Shown: positions 25,730 to 33,241 of the stretch, piece after piece
Layout of the letters: each line of letters opens with the position of its first letter
Numbering within the stretch: position 1 is the first letter of the stretch
Assembly: GCA_012797605.1 (NCBI GenBank)
Contig: JAAZOT010000069.1
Coordinates: 1 to 54,950, forward strand
DNA: 54,950 bases
From: Spirochaetales bacterium
Lineage (GTDB): Bacteria; Spirochaetota; JAAYUW01
Direction of reading: 5' to 3'
The notes under the pieces: generated by a model
Told to the model about the DNA's origin: nothing
Databases searched by the model: none
What the model saw: only the letters and a program-made list of their open reading frames with translations
Position numbers and translations under genes: made by a program

Positions 25730-26395
25730 ATGAAAAATAAAACTAATTTCAAATATTCTCGATTAATTTTAATAATCTTAATATTAATCTTATTCCCATT
25801 ATTTCTTTCAACTTCAAATCCTTTTTCTGGATTGACGTTGAATCAAAAAATAGTGCTTGCTCAAGCTTATTATAAAGTCGCTTTGTATTATTACAGTCAT
25901 AATAATAAAGAAAAAGGGGATGCATTTAAATCAGTTGCTCAATATCTTGATCCAAATTTCATACAAAAAGAGATTTCAATTATTCCTAAACCATTAAGTG
26001 ATGAAGAAGTTGAAAGAAAGATTTTATTGGCAAAAGAAAATGCTCCAAACTTTATTATGGATTTTTTTAAATTAAAAGATAAGAAATCCCTTTCTTATCC
26101 AATCTATAATCTTAAAACAGCAGATCTTTTCACTGAAGAGTCTATAGAAGCATTATTAAATATTGAACAGATAAACTATTTTTTTAGTAATAGCTTCAAG
26201 ATTGAAAAAACAGATTATGCAAAGGTAGCTGCTCTTTCATCATTTTTACCTCTTGTTTATTTAGAAGAAGACTTAATATATGTTTTACATGACAATAATA
26301 ATGAAAACATAGTTGTATTATTGATTAGGAATTTTGGAATAGACCTTAAAATAATAGGATTCCTTCCAATTACAGAAAAAACAGTAATAAAATAA
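25730..26395 (+). CDS. Secreted or membrane-anchored protein of unknown function
   Basis: The N-terminal hydrophobic segment (residues about 11-27) is a signal peptide or anchor and lacks a lipobox Cys. The mature part begins with SGLTLNQKIVLAQAYYKVAL, a helix pair that resembles a single TPR-like hairpin, and ends in a beta-rich part. Perfect AAGGAGG precedes ATG 25730. It starts 15 bases after the sensor-kinase-like gene, so the two are probably co-expressed. I recognise no family. The B12 riboswitch lies directly downstream. Confidence 0.75.
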   Translation: MKNKTNFKYSRLILIILILILFPLFLSTSNPFSGLTLNQKIVLAQAYYKVALYYYSHNNKEKGDAFKSVAQYLDPNFIQKEISIIPKPLSDEEVERKILLAKENAPNFIMDFFKLKDKKSLSYPIYNLKTADLFTEESIEALLNIEQINYFFSNSFKIEKTDYAKVAALSSFLPLVYLEEDLIYVLHDNNNENIVVLLIRNFGIDLKIIGFLPITEKTVIK

Positions 26396-26442
26396 AAATT
26401 TTACTAATTTACATTTAAATTATTGAAAAATAAAATTTATAA

Positions 26443-26448
26443 TATAAT
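26443..26448 (+). promoter_or_regulatory. Probable -10 box for the riboswitch transcript
   Basis: A perfect TATAAT lies 14 bases before the riboswitch P1 stem, the right distance for a transcript starting near 26455. The best upstream hexamer, TTGAAA at 26423-26428, is only 14 bases away from it, so the -35 contact is poor. AT-rich sequence gives such boxes often; the call rests on its position. Confidence 0.45.
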
Positions 26449-26461
26449 CTAATTCTGCTTT

Positions 26462-26614
26462 AAGATACAGGAGCGAAAGCATAAAAGGGAAACAGGTGTA
26501 AATCCTGTGCGCACCCAGGCACTGTAATGGTTATTGCTCTTCAAATATGCCACTGCCTTATATTGGTGGGAAGGCTGAGGAGTTCGCCAGAGCCAGGAGA
26601 CCTTCCTGTATCTT
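26462..26614 (+). promoter_or_regulatory. Cobalamin (B12) riboswitch aptamer
   Basis: The conserved core elements appear in order: GGGAAACAGGTGTAAATCC (P3 region), GCACTGTAA (matching the B12-box GCNACTGTAA), GCCACTG, GGGAAGGC, and AGCCAGGAGACC. The ends AAGATACAGGA (26462-26472) and TCCTGTATCTT (26604-26614) form a perfect 11-bp P1 stem, which sets the boundaries. It is followed by an expression platform and a lipoprotein-TonB-receptor operon for cobalamin uptake. Ligand binding would reduce expression in cells rich in B12. Confidence 0.95.
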
Positions 26615-26617
26615 TTA

Positions 26618-26710
26618 AGAAGATATCCGCTAGGGGAGGGTTATCTTCTGGTTCAAAAATCATCTTATTGAACCAAGCATCTCCCCTCCAAAATTCAGTT
26701 TGGAGGATTT
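26618..26710 (+). promoter_or_regulatory. Riboswitch expression platform (ribosome-site sequestering)
   Basis: Three hairpins follow the aptamer. The first is AGAAGATA/TATCTTCT (26618-26625 with 26642-26649), whose loop holds AGGGGAG and is placed like P13/L13. The second is GGTTCAA/TTGAACC (26650-26656 with 26668-26674). The third is CCTCCAAA/TTTGGAGG (26685-26692 with 26699-26706), which hides the GGAGG ribosome site of the next gene. AGGGGAG (26632-26638) can also pair with CTCCCCT (26681-26687), which overlaps the anti-ribosome-site arm. The two states therefore exclude each other, a translational on/off switch. Confidence 0.8.
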
Positions 26711-27865
26711 ATGAAATCTAAAAATCTTAAACTTGTTTTACCAATTATCTTTATTCTATTTATTCTATTTACTTCATGTGTATTTTCTGGGGGTCAAAAT
26801 CTTTTAAACTATGGTAATGATTACTTATTAATACTCAATTCTACAGGGAACAATGTCATTGCTTACGATTTAACCTTTGGCAAATTTATTGAACAACCTA
26901 TATCTGTTGGTCCTTCAGAAAACACCAACTATTCTCCACAGCAAATGTTACTTTCTCAAGATGAAAATTACATCTATATCATTAATTCTCTTGATAATTC
27001 TGTCACAAAATTTACAAGAAACATGTATTATATTGGTAAATATGTTTTACCAGCAGGTACTAATCCATATAATGGATTTATAGATGGGAATTATATGTAT
27101 ATTTCAGGTATGGTAAATGGGAAAGTAATTAAATTAAACCTTGTAGATGGTAATTATGTGGAAAGTGCTCAATTATATTCAGTAAATTCTGGTATTCAAG
27201 CAATTGCAAGTTTAAACTCAAATTATCTTATAACAGTAAATACTAACTTTGATTCATCCTCTTTTTCTTACTCAGATAGTATAATTTATATTTTAAGAAA
27301 GGATAACCTTGAAAAAGTTAAAGAATTTGAACTGACATCTTCATTTATTGGTCAGGCTTTGACAAATTTCCAACAGATAATAGTGCACGAAGAAAGTACA
27401 GGAATATATTGCGACATTATCTCTACTGGAAGTTATGGTTATTCTCAAGATTCTGGATTTTTAAGGATTAAGATAAATTTATCAAACTTCGATATTATTA
27501 AAATTTCTTCCGATATTTTACCTTTAAATGAATATTTTGGGTCGGTTTCATCCATTCATAATGGTTATTTATATTTTACATCTAACAAAGCAATCTATAA
27601 GGCTCCAATAAATGAGAACCCAATTGGTTTTTCAAGTGGAATTGAAAAAAATTCAAATGTCAATGGTAAAACTGATCTTTCTTTAATCTATGCTTCTGAT
27701 GATTCTAATGGTGATTCATACTTAGTAGTAGTGAATGCCCCTTGGGGAACTCCATCATCTTTTTCAATTTCCAATTTATCTTCATCATTTTCATCTATCT
27801 CTTTTCAAAATTATATTGAATTCCCAGGTTATCCAGTATCTATAATTTTTAGGAAAGGACAATAA
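26711..27865 (+). CDS. B12-regulated beta-propeller-like lipoprotein (BtuG-like by position)
   Basis: A signal peptide with lipobox FTSC (Cys23) is followed by about 360 residues of repeated beta-strand units of the YncE/WD-like kind: DYLLILNSTGNNVIAYDL, IYIINSLDNSVTKF, MYISGMVNGKVIKLNL, IIYILRKDNLEKVKEF. This suggests a multi-bladed propeller. It is the first gene behind the B12 riboswitch and is followed by TonB and a TonB-dependent receptor. In Bacteroides, BtuG is a B12-controlled surface propeller lipoprotein that captures cobalamin for BtuB, so the same role is likely here. Sequence relationship to BtuG is not proven. The ribosome site GGAGG (26702-26706) is inside the switch hairpin. 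Confidence 0.8.
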   Translation: MKSKNLKLVLPIIFILFILFTSCVFSGGQNLLNYGNDYLLILNSTGNNVIAYDLTFGKFIEQPISVGPSENTNYSPQQMLLSQDENYIYIINSLDNSVTKFTRNMYYIGKYVLPAGTNPYNGFIDGNYMYISGMVNGKVIKLNLVDGNYVESAQLYSVNSGIQAIASLNSNYLITVNTNFDSSSFSYSDSIIYILRKDNLEKVKEFELTSSFIGQALTNFQQIIVHEESTGIYCDIISTGSYGYSQDSGFLRIKINLSNFDIIKISSDILPLNEYFGSVSSIHNGYLYFTSNKAIYKAPINENPIGFSSGIEKNSNVNGKTDLSLIYASDDSNGDSYLVVVNAPWGTPSSFSISNLSSSFSSISFQNYIEFPGYPVSIIFRKGQ

Positions 27866-27880
27866 CTAAATTTTAACTTT

Positions 27881-28702
27881 ATGAAAAGGGAAAAAGATAA
27901 ATTACTAAAGATTTCCTCAAAGAAGTCAATCAATATAAATGTTAAAAATCAATCAAGAATTGCTATTTCTATTTTTTTATCTTTTTCCCTTCATATTTTA
28001 TTAATTTTTTTGATTTCAATTTTGGCACAAAATCCGATAAAAGTAGAAAATATAAACAAAGTAAATGTAAAATCTATAGAAATTCAGTTAGAAAGTGATT
28101 TAATTGCTTTCAAACCTTTAAATAAATCTAATATAAATTTAAAAAGTAGTGGAATATTCAAAGAAGAAGATAATAAAAAAGAGAATAAAATTGAATCAAA
28201 TGATTTAAAAGATTATCAAGTTTCGGATGATGGTGAAGATCTTAAAATGTCTTCAACTTCTACATCAAACTTATCTTCTGATACATCTTTGAATACTTCC
28301 CTTGAAGAATCAGATAATTCTAATGATCAATATTCTCAGAGTTTGACTACCTTTATTGGAGAAAATATTGGTTCAAATAATGATAGCCAATTTTTAAACG
28401 AAAATGTCTTACAATACTCAGTAAATAGTTCATCTTTGTTTAAATACCCAAAGGACGCATTAAGATTAGGAATTCAGGGGACTGTAAAGTTAAAATTGCA
28501 TATAGATAAACATGGAAAGGTTATCGATCTAATTTTACTTGAAAGTTCTGGCTCAAAAATATTGGATAACTACACCATAAAACAGGCAAGACAACTTCTA
28601 TTTTCTTTTCCAGAAAATAAAAAACCAGACTCATCTTTTTGGGTTGTGATAAAGGTTGTTTATTCAATAAAATCCAATGTTATTGTAGAAGTAGGCGGTT
28701 AA
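27881..28702 (+). CDS. tonB: TonB energy-transducing protein
   Basis: A short cytoplasmic tail and one membrane helix (about residues 28-49) are followed by a Ser/Asn/Asp-rich periplasmic linker that replaces the Pro-rich linker of classic TonB. The C-terminal TonB domain (about 185-265) shows YPKDALRLGIQGTVKLKLHI and LLESSGSKILDNYTIKQARQ. It should link inner-membrane proton force to the outer-membrane receptor encoded next. No exbB or exbD is in the window, so the motor must lie elsewhere. It starts 15 bases after the lipoprotein gene and is thus under the B12 riboswitch. The ribosome site is weak. Confidence 0.9.
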   Translation: MKREKDKLLKISSKKSININVKNQSRIAISIFLSFSLHILLIFLISILAQNPIKVENINKVNVKSIEIQLESDLIAFKPLNKSNINLKSSGIFKEEDNKKENKIESNDLKDYQVSDDGEDLKMSSTSTSNLSSDTSLNTSLEESDNSNDQYSQSLTTFIGENIGSNNDSQFLNENVLQYSVNSSSLFKYPKDALRLGIQGTVKLKLHIDKHGKVIDLILLESSGSKILDNYTIKQARQLLFSFPENKKPDSSFWVVIKVVYSIKSNVIVEVGG

Positions 28703-28900
28703 TTCATTTTATAGTATTTCTTTAAAATATTTTGTTGATATTTTATTAAAATTTTAAGAATAAGAAAAATTGGTTTTTATTAGTATAGATAAATAATGAT
28801 TAAATGTACCATAGTATTGTTTGAAAAAGATTCGGATATTTTATTGAATGATGTAAATAATGATAATGATAAATTAAAATTATAAATCAAAAAGGAAAGA

Positions 28901-30745
28901 ATGATCAAAAATATGAAAAATATAGAAGTTCTATTACTGATATTTTATATTTTTTTCATCTTCTTTTTTACTTCTTACCAGACTCAAGCTCAGGAAATAA
29001 CCATCAATGTAACAGCAGAAGAACAAGATAATAGTGCTCAAAGTGTTGTTGTTTATGATGAACAGGATTTAGAAGAAAGCCAGAAAACAACTCTCTGTGA
29101 ATTCTTACAATCTCAATCTTTTTTATATATAGCGAAAGGAGTCGATGATTCTGAAATAGGGTTCTTACTAATTAGAGGTTTTTCTACATCAAGAATTGCT
29201 ATTTTTTTAGATGGAGTTCCAATATCTCTTAATCAGATAAATGCGATGAAACTTCCTTTGAATTTAATAAGCAAAATAGTGATTTATAAAGGTAATGTTT
29301 CTGCACTTTTTGGTCCCAATGCTTTAGGGGGAGCCATCCTTGTCTGGACTAAAGGGAAAAATCAAGGTACAATAAGTTTCGGTTCATTTCAATTCTCTTC
29401 TTTACTTAATTTGGGGGTTTATTTTCATTTTTCTAATTTTCAAAATGATATCTTTACTAACTTAGATATTAATGCAAAGATTAATACTAATACTTATGAT
29501 AATTCTTTTGGAAAAAGTGATTTTTGGGATATTTTTTCTAAATTCTTATTTGAATATAAGAATTTCGCTTTTTCTATTTTTTTTGATTATTTTAAGAAAT
29601 TCTTGCCAAATGATATACAATTCCCTTATTTTAATACCTATAAGGAAGCCTATTCAATTCTCTCTTTTTTTAGATTAAATGAATTTATGATTTCTTTTCA
29701 ATACATTGATGATTATTTTTCTTGTAAAGATTATACATATAATATAGATGAAAATAAAAAAATTTTCTATAGTTATACGTACCTTCCTTTTTATTTATTT
29801 AAAAATGAAACAACTAATTTAATTTCAAATATAACCGTTAAGTTTGAATATTTAATTGATGAAACATTAACATATGAGAATCTTTATGGAGGAGTGTTTT
29901 CAACTTCTTTTATTTATAAAAAAAATTTCTCTTCATTATTTGAACTAATGTTAAGTTTAAGTATGGATTTCAATGCAAAATATTCAGATAAATTTGAATA
30001 TTTCTTTATGCCATCTATTTACATAAATTTAGGAAAAAAGATAAACATAGATGATAATTTTGCTTTATCATTTTTTACTAAAATAGGTAGTGGGTATCGA
30101 CTTCCTTCGTATCAAGAACTGTATAGTTCTTATGGCATAGTTGCTATAGGCAACCCAGAGTTAAAGCCAGAAAAATCTTTTGGGGGTGAACTTGGAGGTT
30201 CATTATCATCGAATAATTTTAATATAGACCTTTCATTTTACTATTATTACTTTGATGATTTTATAGTCTGGATTAGAAGATTTGATAATAGATTTAAACC
30301 AATAAATTTTGCAAAAGGTTACAATTTAGGATTTGATCTAGATTTAAAATATTCGATACAGATAGGTAAGGAATCTTACATTCAGTTTTCTCCAATGATT
30401 TCAGTCATAATTCCGAAAATACTAGAAGGAATACTAATATTAAATGAAGTATATGTTCCGTACGTTCCACTTTTAAATTTTATTTTTGATATTGATCTTG
30501 TCGGTTCAGATAACTTTAGATTAAAATTAGAGCTTGTTTATAGAGGTATAAGATTCATAACTCTAGAAAACTACAATTGGTTTTCGCCATATTTTTTAAT
30601 TAACTTTTATTTTTCATATTATTTTTCACAAAAATCAAGTATAGATATTTCATTAAAAAATTTACTTGGAACACAATATTATGATTTATTATATTACCCA
30701 ATAGATAACCTGACTTTAGATATTGAATTCTCTTTTTATTTATAA
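28901..30745 (+). CDS. btuB: TonB-dependent outer-membrane receptor, BtuB-like
   Basis: A signal peptide of about 30 residues is followed by EITINVTAEE, a plausible TonB box of the BtuB type. Then come a plug domain (about residues 45-150, with LIRGFSTSRIAIFLDGVPI and GPNALGGAILV) and a beta-barrel of about 450 residues with GYRLPSYQELYSSYG and NPELKPEKS, both typical of these barrels. The riboswitch upstream makes cobalamin the likely cargo. A 198-base gap separates it from tonB and shows no terminator. GGAAAG precedes ATG 28901. The protein ends in Leu rather than the more common Phe. Confidence 0.9.
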   Translation: MIKNMKNIEVLLLIFYIFFIFFFTSYQTQAQEITINVTAEEQDNSAQSVVVYDEQDLEESQKTTLCEFLQSQSFLYIAKGVDDSEIGFLLIRGFSTSRIAIFLDGVPISLNQINAMKLPLNLISKIVIYKGNVSALFGPNALGGAILVWTKGKNQGTISFGSFQFSSLLNLGVYFHFSNFQNDIFTNLDINAKINTNTYDNSFGKSDFWDIFSKFLFEYKNFAFSIFFDYFKKFLPNDIQFPYFNTYKEAYSILSFFRLNEFMISFQYIDDYFSCKDYTYNIDENKKIFYSYTYLPFYLFKNETTNLISNITVKFEYLIDETLTYENLYGGVFSTSFIYKKNFSSLFELMLSLSMDFNAKYSDKFEYFFMPSIYINLGKKINIDDNFALSFFTKIGSGYRLPSYQELYSSYGIVAIGNPELKPEKSFGGELGGSLSSNNFNIDLSFYYYYFDDFIVWIRRFDNRFKPINFAKGYNLGFDLDLKYSIQIGKESYIQFSPMISVIIPKILEGILILNEVYVPYVPLLNFIFDIDLVGSDNFRLKLELVYRGIRFITLENYNWFSPYFLINFYFSYYFSQKSSIDISLKNLLGTQYYDLLYYPIDNLTLDIEFSFYL

Positions 30746-30814
30746 AATTAAGATATCTTCATTAAAATAAAATATTCTTTTTGCTAAATGATAAAATTGT
30801 TTTAAATTTATTCT

Positions 30815-32851
30815 ATGAAAAAGTTAAAAATTATTCAGTTGGATCCCTATCTTGAACCATATGAGAAATTTATTGATGAATTGCAACATAGATATCTTGA
30901 GAAAAAAAAGAATTTACTATCAGACGATAAAAATGAATATAAAAATCTATCTGATTTTGCGAACGGTTACCTATACTTTGGTTTTCATTATACTAAAAAT
31001 TCCATAATATATAGAGAATGGGCACCTAATGCTTATGCAGTATATCTAACAGGTGATTTTTGCGATTGGGAAAGAAAAAAATATAGGTTGGAACCTCAAG
31101 GCGGTGGTGTTTGGCAAATCAAATTACCGTTAGATATTTTTAATTTTGATAAGTTTCCATCTGGTGTAAGAGTTAAAGCATATCTTATAACTTGTATTGG
31201 ACAACATCTAAGGATTCCTATTTATTCAAAATATGTAATCCAAGATCCAGAAACGAAAGATTTTTCTACTTTGCTTTTACCTGAAGAAAAAACGATAACT
31301 TTCAAGTGGAAAAATGATATAACCAAAACTAAAAAAGAGAAAAAGACAAAGCCAATACTTATCTACGAGGCTCATATAGGCATGGCTCAAGAAAAAGAAG
31401 GAATTGGCACATATATAGAATTTAAGGATAATATTTTGCCTTATATAAAGGATTTAGGTTACGATGCTATTCAACTAATGGGAATAATGGAACATCCCTT
31501 TTATGGTTCCTTTGGCTATCAGGTTTCTAATTTTTTCGCGATATCATCAAGATTTGGAACAGTAGAGGATTTAAAAGAATTGATAGATACCGCACATTCA
31601 TATGGAATTTTAGTTTTTCTTGATCTTGTTCATTCCCACTGTGTAAAAAATATTAATGAAGGGATAAATTTATTTGATGGTACTCAAACACAATTTTTCC
31701 ATGAAGGCAGTAAGGGGATTCATCCAATCTGGGATTCAATGCTTTTTGATTATGGCAAAAACGAAGTAATCCATTTCCTTTTGTCAAATATAAAATATTG
31801 GTTAACAGAATTTCATTTTGATGGCTTTAGATTTGATGGGATTACATCTATGATATATACTCATCATGGTTTAGGTAAAGCATTTACTTCATATGATATG
31901 TATTTTAATGATGATGTTGATATAGATGCATTGATATATTTGAAATTAGCCAATGATCTTATCCATGAAATTGATCAGTTCAATATTACAATAGCAGAAG
32001 ATATGAGTGGTTTCCCTGGTATGGCTTTGGATGTAAAAGATGGTGGGATAGGTTTTGATTTTAGATTGGGTATGGGAATTCCAGATTTTTTTGAGAGGTA
32101 TATTTCTAAAGTTCCAGATGAAGAATTGAATTTAGAAGAACTTGTCCATATATTAATGTCAAAAAGACCAAATGAAAAAGTTATAGCTTATTGTGAATCA
32201 CATGATCAGGCTATGGTTGGTGGTAAAACTTTGTTCTTTAGACTTGTAGACAAAGAGATTTATACTGGAATGCATATCGATGATGAAAACCTAATAATAG
32301 ATAGAGGTATAGCTTTACATAAGATATTTAGGCTTTTAGTCTTGCTTTTACCAGGAGAAGGGTACCTTACATTTATAGGAAATGAATGGGGGCATCCAGA
32401 GTGGCTTGATTTTCCAAGAGAAGGCAATAATTATAGTTTTAAATATGCTAGAAGATTATGGTCATTGTTAAAAGATGATAAATTAAAATTTAAATTCTTA
32501 TTAAATTTTGAAAAGGAAATGATCAGATTATTCAAATCAAAACATAATACATTTGAAAGTAAAATTAAATATTTAAAAGTAAATAATAAGGATAAAATCA
32601 TCACTTTCATTAAAGATGATATGATATATGCTTTTAATTTAAATCCCATTATTAGTTTTGAAAATCTTAGGATAAGAGCTGAGGAAACAACAAACTATTC
32701 ACTAGTATTTTCATCTGATGATAAAGATTTTGGAGGATTCGAAAGGGTAGATAAATCTATTTTATATCCAGTATTTGAAAATAATAATAGTAATGAAATT
32801 TCAATTTATCTTCCTGCAAGAACCGCACTTGCTTTTGAAAAAATAAAATAA
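30815..32851 (+). CDS. glgB: 1,4-alpha-glucan branching enzyme, eukaryote-like GH13_8 type
   Basis: Branching enzyme cuts alpha-1,4 glucan and reattaches it by alpha-1,6 links, building glycogen. The 678 residues comprise a CBM48 domain (about 55-150), the catalytic barrel (about 180-540), and a C-terminal beta domain. The catalytic trio is D341 (FRFDGITSM), E395 (IAEDMSG) and D464 (ESHDQA). The segments YEAHIGMAQEKEGIGTYIEF, LMGIMEHPFYGSFGYQVSNF and SSRFGT are those of the GH13_8 group found in eukaryotes and some bacteria, not the GH13_9 GlgB of E. coli. It lacks a clear ribosome site. No other glycogen gene is adjacent. Confidence 0.93.
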   Translation: MKKLKIIQLDPYLEPYEKFIDELQHRYLEKKKNLLSDDKNEYKNLSDFANGYLYFGFHYTKNSIIYREWAPNAYAVYLTGDFCDWERKKYRLEPQGGGVWQIKLPLDIFNFDKFPSGVRVKAYLITCIGQHLRIPIYSKYVIQDPETKDFSTLLLPEEKTITFKWKNDITKTKKEKKTKPILIYEAHIGMAQEKEGIGTYIEFKDNILPYIKDLGYDAIQLMGIMEHPFYGSFGYQVSNFFAISSRFGTVEDLKELIDTAHSYGILVFLDLVHSHCVKNINEGINLFDGTQTQFFHEGSKGIHPIWDSMLFDYGKNEVIHFLLSNIKYWLTEFHFDGFRFDGITSMIYTHHGLGKAFTSYDMYFNDDVDIDALIYLKLANDLIHEIDQFNITIAEDMSGFPGMALDVKDGGIGFDFRLGMGIPDFFERYISKVPDEELNLEELVHILMSKRPNEKVIAYCESHDQAMVGGKTLFFRLVDKEIYTGMHIDDENLIIDRGIALHKIFRLLVLLLPGEGYLTFIGNEWGHPEWLDFPREGNNYSFKYARRLWSLLKDDKLKFKFLLNFEKEMIRLFKSKHNTFESKIKYLKVNNKDKIITFIKDDMIYAFNLNPIISFENLRIRAEETTNYSLVFSSDDKDFGGFERVDKSILYPVFENNNSNEISIYLPARTALAFEKIK

Positions 32852-32879
32852 AAAAAGGCTGTCAAAATAAATGACAGCC
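32845..32879 (-). terminator. Rho-independent terminator of groES
   Basis: The stem GGCTGTCA/TGACAGCC (32857-32864 with 32872-32879) has a seven-base loop. Read on the minus strand it ends in a T-rich run (the A-run at 32848-32856 on plus). It terminates groES. The plus strand has no T-run after the stem, so termination of the branching-enzyme transcript here is less sure. Confidence 0.85.
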
Positions 32880-32903
32880 CTAAAACTAGATATTTGAATT
32901 CTT

Positions 32904-33170
32904 TTATTTTTCAACAATGGCAAGAATATCATTATTTTTTAAAATAAGATAATCCTGCTCGTCAATTTTAAGAGATGTTCCAGCATATTTGTCATAAATG
33001 ATTTTATCACCAACTTTTACTTTGATCTGATCACTATCACCAATAGCTTCTACTAAACCCTCTTGAGTTTTTTCTTGAGCTGTTTGGGGAAGGAAAAGCC
33101 CACCTTTAGTTTTTTCCTCTGGTGGTAATACTTTAACTAAAATCCTATCATTTAATGGTTTAATTTTCAT
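32904..33170 (-). CDS. groES: Co-chaperonin GroES
   Basis: This 88-residue protein shows the full GroES pattern: MKIKPLNDRILVKVLPPEEK, the mobile loop with KTKGGLFLP, and the closing GDKIIYDKYAGTSLKIDEQDYLILKNNDILA. Seven subunits cap the GroEL chamber. Unusually, groEL is not next to it: it stands alone between the branching-enzyme gene and comM, with its own promoter and terminator. AGGAGG precedes ATG 33170. No CIRCE repeat (HrcA operator) is found upstream. Confidence 0.96.
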   Translation of the reverse strand: MKIKPLNDRILVKVLPPEEKTKGGLFLPQTAQEKTQEGLVEAIGDSDQIKVKVGDKIIYDKYAGTSLKIDEQDYLILKNNDILAIVEK

Positions 33171-33204
33171 CTTATCCTCCTAGGAATCATAAAATCTTTA
33201 TCAA

Positions 33205-33234
33205 AATATACAAAAATAGTATGAGAAAAGTCAA
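33205..33234 (-). promoter_or_regulatory. Probable sigma-70-type promoter of groES
   Basis: On the minus strand TTGACT (33229-33234) and TATATT (33205-33210) are separated by 18 bases, each one mismatch from consensus. The box lies 35 bases before ATG 33170, giving a leader of about 25-30 bases that includes the AGGAGG site. Confidence 0.6.
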
Positions 33235-33241
33235 TATTTTT

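Noticed and set aside
28796-28885. 29-codon frame between tonB and the receptor gene
   Set aside because: No ribosome site, no conserved feature, and length compatible with chance in AT-rich DNA.
33171-33241. Search for a CIRCE (HrcA) operator before groES
   Set aside because: No GAGTGCTAA-type inverted repeat is found here or before hsp20.
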